48,556 nt of DNA, taken from Bacteroidales bacterium UBA6248 (GTDB taxonomy: Bacteria; Bacteroidota; Bacteroidia; Bacteroidales; Lentimicrobiaceae). Numbering within the stretch: position 1 is the stretch's first letter; each line of letters starts with the position of its first letter. The stretch spans positions 36,306-84,861 of the forward strand of contig DJVU01000076.1 in assembly GCA_002441345.1 (NCBI GenBank), read 5' to 3'. The notes under the pieces are model-generated. The model worked only from the letters and a program-made list of their open reading frames with translations. It searched no databases and was not told where the DNA came from. Below, piece after piece: positions 25,341-33,468 of the stretch. The position numbers and the translations under genes are program-made.

Positions 25341-26864
25341 TCAGTTTACCCTTAACCTTGATGCGATGATTTCATTCACTTTGGCGATATCGACCCGCTC
25401 CTGCTGCATGGTATCGCGTTCGCGTATGGTTACTGTGTTGTCTTCCAGTGTCTGGTGGTCAACGGTGATGCAGTAGGGGGTTCCAATGGCATCCTGCCTG
25501 CGGTAGCGTTTGCCGATGGAGTCTTTTTCTTCATACTGGCAGTAGTAATCGTACTTCAGCGAGTCCATGATTTCCCTGGCCTTTTCGGGAAGTCCGTCCT
25601 TGGCGACAAGCGGCAGTACGGCGGCTTTCACCGGCGCAAGAACCGGAGGAAGCTTCATCACCACGCGTTCGGAACCGTCGCCGAGTTTCTCTTCGGTATA
25701 GGCATTGCTGAGGAGCGCCAGGAATGTGCGGTCGAGTCCGATGGAGGTCTCCACCACATAGGGAACGTAGCTTTCGTTGAGCTCCGGGTCGAAGTACGTG
25801 ATTTTCTTTCCGGAATATTTCTGATGTGCGCTCAGGTCGAAATCGGTGCGTGAATGGATGCCTTCCAGCTCTTTGAACCCGAATGGGAAACGGAATTCGA
25901 TGTCGGCGGCGGCATTGGCGTAATGCGCAAGCTTTTCGTGATCGTGGAAACGGTAGTTATCTTCTCCCAGACCGAGCGACAGATGCCAGTTCAGGCGTAC
26001 CTTCTTCCAGTATTCAAACCATTCCAGCTCGGTGCCGGGGCGCACGAAAAACTGCATTTCCATCTGCTCAAATTCGCGCATGCGGAAGATAAACTGACGG
26101 GCTACGATTTCGTTACGGAAAGCCTTGCCAATCTGAGCAATTCCAAAGGGTATCTTCATACGGCCCGTTTTCATTACATTCAGGAAGTTGACAAAAATTC
26201 CCTGAGCCGTCTCCGGACGAAGAAAGATGGTGTTGGCTTCTTCGCTTACCGATCCCATTTGGGTGGAAAACATCAGATTAAACTGCCTCACTTCGGTCCA
26301 GTTGCGCGAACCCGAAATGGGACAAACGATCTCACAGTCTTCAATCAGCTTTTTAATGTCTGCCAGGTCGTTGTTTTCGAGACCTTTGTAAAGCCTGTCC
26401 GTAATGCTGTCGATTTTTGCCTGGTTTTCAAGCACGCGCTGATTGGTAGCTCTGAACTGGGCTTCATCAAATGCATCGCCGAAACGCTTTGCAGCTTTAT
26501 CGATCTCTTTGGTGATTTTATCTTCCAGCTTTGCCAGATGGTCTTCTACCAGCACATCTGCACGATACCGTTTTTTCGAATCCTTGTTGTCGATCATGGG
26601 ATCGTTAAACGCATCTACGTGCCCCGAAGCTTTCCAGATGGTTGGATGCATGAAGATAGCAGAATCTATGCCCACGATGTTCTCATGGAATTGTACCATG
26701 GATTTCCACCAGTGATCCTTGATATTGTTCTTCAGCTCCACGCCATTCTGGCCGTAGTCGTATACGGCACTAAGGCCGTCGTATATCTCACTCGATTGAA
26801 AAACAAACCCATACTCCTTGGCATGGGCTATAATTTTTTTGAAAAGTTCGTCGTAGTTTGCCAT
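25341..26864 (-). CDS. glyS: Glycyl-tRNA synthetase, homodimeric (eukaryote-like) type
   Basis: Class II aminoacyl-tRNA synthetase charging tRNA-Gly, of the alpha2 type and not the alpha2-beta2 type of E. coli. Motifs include the N-terminal YGFVFQSSEIYDGLSAVYDYG, FLRPETAQGIFVNFLNV, AQIGKAFRNEI (motif 2) near residue 250, and SIGLDRTFLALL (motif 3) near 387, followed by the anticodon-binding domain with PPVLAPVKAAVLPLV. The length of 507 residues is typical for Bacteroidota. The ATG lies only 4 nt after a TACCTTTG promoter element, so the message may be nearly leaderless. A strong terminator follows. Confidence 0.96.
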   Translation of the reverse strand: MANYDELFKKIIAHAKEYGFVFQSSEIYDGLSAVYDYGQNGVELKNNIKDHWWKSMVQFHENIVGIDSAIFMHPTIWKASGHVDAFNDPMIDNKDSKKRYRADVLVEDHLAKLEDKITKEIDKAAKRFGDAFDEAQFRATNQRVLENQAKIDSITDRLYKGLENNDLADIKKLIEDCEIVCPISGSRNWTEVRQFNLMFSTQMGSVSEEANTIFLRPETAQGIFVNFLNVMKTGRMKIPFGIAQIGKAFRNEIVARQFIFRMREFEQMEMQFFVRPGTELEWFEYWKKVRLNWHLSLGLGEDNYRFHDHEKLAHYANAAADIEFRFPFGFKELEGIHSRTDFDLSAHQKYSGKKITYFDPELNESYVPYVVETSIGLDRTFLALLSNAYTEEKLGDGSERVVMKLPPVLAPVKAAVLPLVAKDGLPEKAREIMDSLKYDYYCQYEEKDSIGKRYRRQDAIGTPYCITVDHQTLEDNTVTIRERDTMQQERVDIAKVNEIIASRLRVN

Positions 26865-26868
26865 GCGG

Positions 26869-26876
26869 CAAAGGTA
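26869..26876 (-). promoter_or_regulatory. -7 promoter element before glyS
   Basis: TACCTTTG on the minus strand ends 4 nt before the glyS ATG at 26864, implying transcription starts at or very near the start codon. Confidence 0.5.
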
Positions 26877-26909
26877 AGAATTGATTTAATATTTTCTGAA
26901 GGCCGCATC

Positions 26910-26979
26910 CGGCATAATATGCCGAATCCGTAATTCATTATAGTGCTGAAAACCAATATATAAGCATATTCTTCAGCAC
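26910..26979. repeat. Two inverted repeats between glyS and the sulfotransferase gene
   Basis: CGGCATA-A-TATGCCG (26910-26924) is a perfect palindrome with one central base. A second hairpin pairs GTGCTGAA (26943-26950) with TTCAGCAC (26972-26979), with inner AATAT/ATATT. Neither has an adjacent T-run on either strand, so they are not ordinary terminators. Confidence 0.5.
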
Positions 26980-27053
26980 AAAATTCAGGAGCCGGGCCTG
27001 CGTTTGGGTTCCGGTACTATGCTTTCCGGCTAACGAAAATTCCGATTGTACTG

Positions 27054-28097
27054 TTATTGCTTCTTACCCTTTAGTTTCCGGTAGATTTTATAGAAAACCT
27101 GCAGTTTCAGAAACACCCAGGATGCCGGTTTATGCGGAAGAAGGCTGCCGAGGCGCATGGCGGCATTCATCAGGCGGGCATAGGTTAGAACCGGAAGCGA
27201 TTTCAGCCACAGAAGGGGATAATGGCCGCGGTACTCCCGTTCGTACCCGTGCTGTTCGGCATTGCGGCCGGCAACCATATCCATTGCTTTTACCTCTGCA
27301 GGCGTAAGGGCTTCTTTCCAGATGGCAATACGGCCGGTATTCACGGGCTTCATCAGGCTTTGATGATTTTTTATCTGGTATTCCGCTGCCCTTTCCTTTG
27401 CCTGTTCCAGTTTCTTTCGGTATTCAAGCTGTCCGGGCTGAAATTCTATACCCAGAAAATCGCAGATCTCCCTGGTTTTCTCCTCCGGCGATGCCGCCAG
27501 GTCTTCGTACCGAAGCCGGTATACCTGTTTCGGTGCCTTGCGGATGATTTTATCCATCAGCTTATTGGCCCTTACCCACCGGTAGGCAATCAATGCCGGA
27601 ATGGGAGCCTCGAAAGTGACCTGCCGTAGCGATACCAGATTATCGCGGTAGTCTCTGGTGATGTGTATGAACTTTGCATCCGGGAACATCCGGAACAAGC
27701 GATCGGCATAGAATGAGTAAACCGGATTTTTGTCACCGAACCACAGCGTTTCCGATTTATCGAATACAGACTGGTATCCCTGATACACCAGCCGTATGAG
27801 AAGATGAAAGCCGATTTCCCCCTTTTGATTCAGTATCCGTTCCCTTAACCCGTCTTTTTCCACTCTCCAGCGCTCGAAGTAGGGTTGTTTGCTGAGGTCG
27901 GCATAGAGTTCATCCACGGCAGCCTCATCCCAGGCGCGTACTTTTTTGTATTTGCGGTAAAGGTTGAGAATTACAGGGCTTTCGAAGGGGATTACCACAT
28001 TGGGATGGGCGTCGAAGATGGAGCGCAGCAGCGTGGTGCCTGAGCGCGGCCGGCCGATGATGAAAAAGAAAGGGACGTTCTCGGGGTTTGTTGTCAT
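27054..28097 (-). CDS. Sulfotransferase family protein
   Basis: PAPS-dependent sulfotransferase of 347 residues, transferring sulfate to a hydroxyl or amine. The 5'-phosphosulfate binding loop is GRPRSGTTLL at residues 15-24, right at the N-terminus, and the 3'-phosphate binding segment FIHITRDYRDNLVSLRQ is near 140. No signal peptide is seen, so it acts in the cytoplasm. Its ATG overlaps the fatty acyl-AMP ligase stop by 4 nt (ATGA), showing tight coupling. It is last in the TMTC-FAAL-sulfotransferase operon. The acceptor may be a glycan, lipid or lipid-linked sugar made by this locus (inference). No PAPS synthesis genes are in the window. Confidence 0.87.
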   Translation of the reverse strand: MTTNPENVPFFFIIGRPRSGTTLLRSIFDAHPNVVIPFESPVILNLYRKYKKVRAWDEAAVDELYADLSKQPYFERWRVEKDGLRERILNQKGEIGFHLLIRLVYQGYQSVFDKSETLWFGDKNPVYSFYADRLFRMFPDAKFIHITRDYRDNLVSLRQVTFEAPIPALIAYRWVRANKLMDKIIRKAPKQVYRLRYEDLAASPEEKTREICDFLGIEFQPGQLEYRKKLEQAKERAAEYQIKNHQSLMKPVNTGRIAIWKEALTPAEVKAMDMVAGRNAEQHGYEREYRGHYPLLWLKSLPVLTYARLMNAAMRLGSLLPHKPASWVFLKLQVFYKIYRKLKGKKQ

Positions 28098-29797
28098 ACG
28101 TTCAGGTTTGCAGCCGGCAGGGTTGTTTCGGTAAACTCACCGGCAAGGTAGCGTTGCATCAGTTTGTACCGTTGCAGTTTCCCGCTCGATGTTTTCGGAA
28201 TTTCGTTGGATTTAACCATTACCAGCTCATCTATACTGATGCCCAGGTTTGCGCGCAGCAGACCGCGCAGCTGTTTAAAGGTTTCCATGGCTTTATCGCC
28301 GGGCGATCCCGCCAGAAAAGCGATTACCTTGTCGTGCCCGGTTTCGCGGCTGGTAGTTCCGCCAAAGCACACTTTTCCATAGCTTACCCCTTCAATGGTA
28401 CATGCCATGATTTCCAGATCGTTGGCAAAGTAGTTCCGGCCATTTTTAAAGATGATATCCTTGTGTCTGCCGCTCACATACAGGTGTCCCCTGAAGAAGA
28501 ACCCTATATCGCCGGTCCGCAGCCAGTCGCCGCAGAAAGCTGCCCGGGTGGCATCGGGCCGTTTGTAATAGCCGGCGGTAATACCCGCACCCTTAAGCTG
28601 TATGTGCCCGGCTGTGCCGTCGGCAGCAACTTCGTCGTGTGCATCCACAATGCGAATACCGGTGTCGTTGAGTGCAATTCCCACCGAAGGAATTAATCGT
28701 GCATCCGGATGGTTTTCCGGAACCTCTTCCGCTGTGCCTTCAAAGTCGAGTTTTCGTGCATCAAAGGCTGTGATAACCGAAGGTTGCATCAGCGGGGTGA
28801 ATGAAACGGCCAGCGTAGCTTCCGCCATGCCGTAAACCGGCATCATTGCTTCCGGCTTAAATCCGCAGGGCTCCAGTTTCCCGACAAATTCGTTCATAAT
28901 TTCAACCGATATAGGCTCAGCTCCGTTGAGCATGGCTTTCATGGCGGAGAAATCCCATTCGGGCAGGTTTTTTTTTCTACTCAGGTACCGGAGTACCAGT
29001 GCCAGTCCAAAATTCGGACAGCCGGTAACGTCTATGCGTGCTTCACTCAGCAGATTGAGCCATAGACCCGGATTCTTGATGAAGTCAATGGTTTCGATAT
29101 GAAACTGATAGATGGAACAATATACGGGTACCAGATGGTAGCCTATCAGTCCCATATCGTGAAAAAGTGGCATCCAGTTGCCGGCGCGGTCCGGAGAATG
29201 GAGGTCCAGGCCAATGCGTATGGCATCCATGTTTACCATCAGATTTCGATGGGTAAGTACGATACCTTTCGGATCGCCGGTGCTTCCGGAGGAGAACTGC
29301 ACAAAGGCAGAATCTTCCGGACTGAGTTCCGGAGCGGTAAACAATGCATCTGCATTTAGTTCGTCTGTATATTTTACCTTGTCTGCCGGCAAGTCGCCCG
29401 CATCTTTAACGTCGTGTCCGAAAAAGATAAATGGTTCGTCAAACTGCCGAAAGACGCTTTTGAGTTTTTCCACGGCCGGATTATATCCCGAGAAGGTAAG
29501 GGGTGGCTGCAGAATGGTCGGAACGATCCCGGCAAGGAAGCACCCCCAGAGCAGAATGATGGTTTCGCGGTTGCTGCCGGTAGCTATTATCGTTTTATCG
29601 CCAGGCTTCAGACCCAAAGCCTGAAGTCCACCGGCCGTCCTGCTTGCTTCTGCAAGCAAATCCGGATAAGTTAAGAGCGAAATGCCCCCGTTTTCATCCA
29701 TAAAACCGATAAAAAGCGGATCGGGGCTGGATGCTGCCCGGTGAAGCAGGTCCGGCAGAGTAAGTCCGGGGTGGTAGTAAAAGCTTATTTCAGGCAT
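28094..29797 (-). CDS. Fatty acyl-AMP ligase (FAAL-like)
   Basis: Adenylate-forming enzyme that activates a fatty acid as acyl-AMP, usually handing it to an acyl carrier protein. ATP-binding motif SSGSTGDPKG is at residues 169-178, and YGMAEATLAVSFTPL (A5 region), LRTGDIGFFFRGHLYVSGR, KDIIFKNGRNYFANDLE and the catalytic Lys in IPKTSSGKLQRYK follow. The GRNYFANDLE form and STGDPKG pattern resemble FAALs more than acyl-CoA ligases. Start at MPEISFYYHPG (29797) gives 567 residues and a 4-nt gap from the upstream gene; the longer frame would overlap it. No acyl carrier protein gene is in the window. The acyl group may feed the divergent MBOAT enzyme (inference). Confidence 0.86.
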   Translation of the reverse strand: MPEISFYYHPGLTLPDLLHRAASSPDPLFIGFMDENGGISLLTYPDLLAEASRTAGGLQALGLKPGDKTIIATGSNRETIILLWGCFLAGIVPTILQPPLTFSGYNPAVEKLKSVFRQFDEPFIFFGHDVKDAGDLPADKVKYTDELNADALFTAPELSPEDSAFVQFSSGSTGDPKGIVLTHRNLMVNMDAIRIGLDLHSPDRAGNWMPLFHDMGLIGYHLVPVYCSIYQFHIETIDFIKNPGLWLNLLSEARIDVTGCPNFGLALVLRYLSRKKNLPEWDFSAMKAMLNGAEPISVEIMNEFVGKLEPCGFKPEAMMPVYGMAEATLAVSFTPLMQPSVITAFDARKLDFEGTAEEVPENHPDARLIPSVGIALNDTGIRIVDAHDEVAADGTAGHIQLKGAGITAGYYKRPDATRAAFCGDWLRTGDIGFFFRGHLYVSGRHKDIIFKNGRNYFANDLEIMACTIEGVSYGKVCFGGTTSRETGHDKVIAFLAGSPGDKAMETFKQLRGLLRANLGISIDELVMVKSNEIPKTSSGKLQRYKLMQRYLAGEFTETTLPAANLNV

Positions 29798-29801
29798 TTT
29801 T

Positions 29802-31820
29802 TTATTGCTGTGGCCTTCCCGAACGCCGGGCCAGGTCGAGGTAATAATCGGCTTTTGCAGAGTCGCCAACCCTCTGGAAATAATTTCTCAGCCTCATGTT
29901 GAGTTCGTAATTGTACGGGTTGATGGTTGCTGCTTTTTCAAAGTATTCAAGGGCTTTTGCTGCCTCACCCCCCCGCAGGGCATAGGTGCCCAGGTTGATG
30001 TAAGGTAACTCCAGTCCGGGTTCAATGGCTATAATGTCTTCGTTGAGCTTAATGGCTTTTTCCGTTTGCCCGGTTTTCTGATACACCTGAGCCAGATTCG
30101 ACATGGCCCGAATCTCATACGGCTGAAGCTCAAGGGCTTTTTCGTAATACGGTATGGCTTCCTCCGCTCTGTCGGTTACCTGATAGGTGTAACCCAGATT
30201 GTAATACGCAGCCGTAAACGACGGGTTATAATGCGCAGCCTGCGCAAAACACTGAATGGCAGAGTCGGATTCGTTGAGCAGAAGAAGATAAACTTCTCCA
30301 AGGTTGTTCCAGGCATCGGCATAGGAGGGATACACCCTGACCGCCTGCCTGAAATGCCGGATGCAGATGCGGGCATCCGGTACGATATTATTCCGGGGTA
30401 CTCCCGATTTAAGGCGTTCAACAACCGAACTGCGCAGATTGGTGGCATAAATGAAATTGGCCTTTGCCGAATTCCCGAGATACGGCATATCGGCAGCATA
30501 CAGGGTAAGCTCATCTTCCCAGTCGCGGTTGCGGTCAATGGTTTTTGCCGTTGCCGGGATGGCGATAATCACTGCAGCCAGGATGGTATACGTGAGCGTT
30601 TTTTGCGGTATCCCCGCTTTTTCAGGTGCCGATCCTGCCAGCCGGAAAATCAGATATACCAGTGCAAGGCTGAACCCGAGAGAAGCTGCATACAGAAAAC
30701 GCTCAGCCACAATACCGGTAGGCGGAGCTATAAGATTGGAAAACAGGGAGATGCTGATGAGATAGAAAAGTATGGCATACGAAAGTATGTGCTTTTCGCG
30801 GATCTTTACAACAGCGTAAACAAAGAGCGCAGCATGAATGGCAAACGACAGCCACACCAGCGGATTGCCCGGACCGGTAATAGGTATCATGTTGTAGCCG
30901 TAATAAAATCCCAGTGGATGCGGGAATACCAGCATCTTAAGATAAAACAGCAAAACCATCATGGAAGTTCCGATCCTTTCGGGAATACCGGCTCCGGTCA
31001 GCAAAGGGTTTTCGATGAACTGTATAAGACGGGTGGTTTCGCCGAGAAAAAGCCGCGGTACCACAACTGCCAGCAGCAGCGCCGTTACCAGCGGAACGAG
31101 CATCAGAACAATCTTGCGAGGCCTGATATCGGTAAAGAAATAAAACGTCAGCGGAATGATGGCCAGGAAGGTCATAATGCCTGCCTTGGAGAGATATCCG
31201 GTGGCAAAAGCCAGAGTAGCCCATAAAATGTTGATCGTACGGCCGGTGTCGTAATATTTCAGGAAAAAGATAAGGGTCAGCAATCCACAGGCGAAGCTCA
31301 GCAGCTCTTCACGGTTTTTCAGGCTGGCTACCACCTCGGTATGCAAGGGGTGCGCCAGAAAGAGCATTACCGTAAGAAACGGGAAAAGGATGTGGAAATT
31401 CCTCAAAAGCCGCCGCAGAAGCCGGAATAGCAATATCCCCGTAAGGGCATATAAAAGCACATTGATAAAGTGGCTGACGTGGGGATTTTCTCCGAAAAAC
31501 TGCCATTCAACGGCATAGGTAGCCTTTGCGATGGGCCGGTACCCAAAATTGTGCTGTCCGCCCTCCTCCGCATTCATGGTGATGTAATACGAAGTGAAAA
31601 TCTCTGGTATGGCCTTCAGCCCCTCACGGGTGACGGGATTTTTACCGGTGACGTACATGTCGTCGAGAGCGTAACGGTTGGGGATGGTGTTGCCGTAAAG
31701 GATAAAGGCAAAGGCAAAAAGGAGCAGCTGCCATAGCAGAATGCCTGGCCGGGATTCCTTTCCGGATTTTTCGGTTCTTACGGGGCGTGTGCTCGCTGGT
31801 TTCTTCTTGTTCGGCTTCAT
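29802..31820 (-). CDS. TMTC-like membrane protein with C-terminal TPR repeats
   Basis: Integral membrane protein of 672 residues. Residues about 28-450 contain roughly ten or more hydrophobic segments, with an early periplasmic-loop signature NTIPNRYALDDMYVTGKNPVT reminiscent of the acidic site of GT-C enzymes. The C-terminal 180 residues are about five TPR units (for example AYYNLGYTYQVTDRAEEAIPYYEKALEL). This plan matches the TMTC/DUF1736 family, whose animal members are O-mannosyltransferases. It is therefore probably a lipid-sugar dependent glycosyltransferase, though bacterial members are not characterised. Start at MKPNKKK (31820) is preferred over the longer frame. It is first in the operon with FAAL and sulfotransferase and is divergent from MBOAT. 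Confidence 0.78.
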   Translation of the reverse strand: MKPNKKKPASTRPVRTEKSGKESRPGILLWQLLLFAFAFILYGNTIPNRYALDDMYVTGKNPVTREGLKAIPEIFTSYYITMNAEEGGQHNFGYRPIAKATYAVEWQFFGENPHVSHFINVLLYALTGILLFRLLRRLLRNFHILFPFLTVMLFLAHPLHTEVVASLKNREELLSFACGLLTLIFFLKYYDTGRTINILWATLAFATGYLSKAGIMTFLAIIPLTFYFFTDIRPRKIVLMLVPLVTALLLAVVVPRLFLGETTRLIQFIENPLLTGAGIPERIGTSMMVLLFYLKMLVFPHPLGFYYGYNMIPITGPGNPLVWLSFAIHAALFVYAVVKIREKHILSYAILFYLISISLFSNLIAPPTGIVAERFLYAASLGFSLALVYLIFRLAGSAPEKAGIPQKTLTYTILAAVIIAIPATAKTIDRNRDWEDELTLYAADMPYLGNSAKANFIYATNLRSSVVERLKSGVPRNNIVPDARICIRHFRQAVRVYPSYADAWNNLGEVYLLLLNESDSAIQCFAQAAHYNPSFTAAYYNLGYTYQVTDRAEEAIPYYEKALELQPYEIRAMSNLAQVYQKTGQTEKAIKLNEDIIAIEPGLELPYINLGTYALRGGEAAKALEYFEKAATINPYNYELNMRLRNYFQRVGDSAKADYYLDLARRSGRPQQ

Positions 31821-31984
31821 GAAACGGGATTTCCCGGTGATTTGCACTTTTTTAAACCAGCAGCCGGCAGCTTCCGGTTTCGTCCGCAAAGTAACATAAA
31901 ATATGGATAGGAGCAGGCTGTGTCTTTTTCCGGCTATGTATTAGCCTGTTACCGCCGGGTGTGGATTCCGACCTTCATTTTGTT

Positions 31985-31992
31985 TATTTTTG
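31985..31992 (+). promoter_or_regulatory. -7 promoter element before the MBOAT gene
   Basis: TATTTTTG fits TAnnTTTG and lies 22 nt upstream of the ATG at 32015. On the opposite strand a 7-of-8 match (TTACTTTG, 31894-31887) could serve the divergent TMTC-FAAL-sulfotransferase operon. Confidence 0.45.
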
Positions 31993-32014
31993 CCTCCGAA
32001 CCCTGGCTTCGGAC

Positions 32015-33466
32015 ATGCTTTTCAATTCCATTGCTTACCTTATTTTTCTTCCACTGGCCGTTGCCGGATATTACCTGCTTCCGCAAAGGCAGCGCTGGCT
32101 CTTTCTGCTACTGGCCAGTTACCTGTTTTACGCGTTTTACCGGGTGGAATATACGGCCCTGCTGATGGCATCCACGGCTGTCAGCTATTATGCTGGTCTG
32201 GCAATGGGTGCCGCAACCGAAAAGCGCAAACGCCGTCCCTGGCTTATAGCTGCCGTTGCAGCCAATCTGTTTCTGTTGTTTGTTTTTAAATACCTCGGAT
32301 TTTTTACCGCTGCAATTAACCAGATTGCTTCGTTTGCGGGGAGTCCCGGTCTGCTCCCCGTGGTTTCGGTTCTGTTGCCTGTCGGCATTTCTTTTTATAC
32401 GTTTCAGACCATCGGTTATCTGGCCGATGTATACAGGGGTGTTTCACCTCCCGAACGGCATGCCGGAATTTTCGCCCTGTACGTTTCCTTCTTTCCGCAG
32501 CTGGTTGCCGGCCCCATCGAACGTGCCCGCAACCTCATGCCGCAGTTCCGGGAGGCACACCCTTTCGACCCGGCACTGATGTCGTCGGGCCTCCGGCTTA
32601 TGCTCTGGGGATTCTTTAAAAAAATTGTGATAGCCGACCGCCTGGTTATGTTTGTGCAGCCTGTATTTTCTCAGCCCGACATGCATTCCGGCATAAGCAT
32701 AGCCCTGGCTCTTCCGCTGCTGATGTTGCAGGTGTATGCCGATTTTTCCGGGTATACCGATATTGCCATTGGCTCTGCCCGGCTTATGGGATTCAGACTA
32801 AGTTCCAATTTCAGGCAGCCGTTTTCAGCCACATCTGTGTCCGACTTCTGGAGCCGCTGGCACATAACCCTTACAACCTGGCTCCGCGATTACGTCTATT
32901 TTTCACTTCCGTCCCGCTTCCGGGGAACCGTTTCCGGAATACGGATGAACCTGAACCTGGTGTTTACCTTTATGCTGGTGGGTTTCTGGCACGGCGCCCA
33001 CTGGAATTTTCTGATTTTCGGATTGCTTCACGGACTGATGATGGCCCTGGCAAACATCACAAAATCCGCGATGCAGAACTTCAACGAAATTAGCCGGCTC
33101 CGGAGGATTCCCCGTTTTCTGCGGGCATTGAACATCGCGCTTACTTTTTTGCTGGTTTCCGCTTCGGCCCTGTTTTTTGGTCAGCACTCCCTCAGCGATA
33201 GCCTGACCCTGATGCGCAACCTGGCCGACTTCAGCCAGACCAGCAGCATACTGCGGATGCTGACAGCCAACAACGATTTTATTCTGGGAATGCTGCTGAT
33301 AGGTTTCATGCTGACGTTTGAATCGGTAACATCCCGGGGAAAGGTTAAAGAGTGGTTTTTGACCCGGCACACGGGCATACGGTTCGCTTTTTATCTTGGA
33401 ATGTTGTTTTTTATGCTCATTTTTGGAATTTTCAGCAGGCAGGAATTCTTTTATTTTCAATTCTGA
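32015..33466 (+). CDS. MBOAT family O-acyltransferase (AlgI-like)
   Basis: Membrane-bound O-acyltransferase of the AlgI/PatA/DltB type, moving an acyl group across the inner membrane onto a polysaccharide or other exported acceptor. The 483 residues have about ten hydrophobic segments. The N-terminus MLFNSIAYLIFLPL is the AlgI-type start. Conserved motifs are FWSRWHITLTTWLRDYVY and FWHGAHWNFLIFG with His326 and the catalytic His329. The open frame extends 18 codons upstream, but the family start and the -7 element at 31985-31992 favour 32015. The next gene, 2 nt downstream, is an SGNH-like partner, as in alginate O-acetylation systems. Confidence 0.92.
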   Translation: MLFNSIAYLIFLPLAVAGYYLLPQRQRWLFLLLASYLFYAFYRVEYTALLMASTAVSYYAGLAMGAATEKRKRRPWLIAAVAANLFLLFVFKYLGFFTAAINQIASFAGSPGLLPVVSVLLPVGISFYTFQTIGYLADVYRGVSPPERHAGIFALYVSFFPQLVAGPIERARNLMPQFREAHPFDPALMSSGLRLMLWGFFKKIVIADRLVMFVQPVFSQPDMHSGISIALALPLLMLQVYADFSGYTDIAIGSARLMGFRLSSNFRQPFSATSVSDFWSRWHITLTTWLRDYVYFSLPSRFRGTVSGIRMNLNLVFTFMLVGFWHGAHWNFLIFGLLHGLMMALANITKSAMQNFNEISRLRRIPRFLRALNIALTFLLVSASALFFGQHSLSDSLTLMRNLADFSQTSSILRMLTANNDFILGMLLIGFMLTFESVTSRGKVKEWFLTRHTGIRFAFYLGMLFFMLIFGIFSRQEFFYFQF

Positions 33467-33468
33467 CA

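Noticed and set aside
25854..26933. A 359-codon open frame antisense to glyS
   Set aside because: The opposite strand has all GlyRS motifs; the antisense product has no family features.
30066..31226. A 386-codon open frame antisense to the TMTC-like gene
   Set aside because: The antisense product is Arg/Gln-rich with no domain, while the minus-strand product shows TM segments and TPR units.
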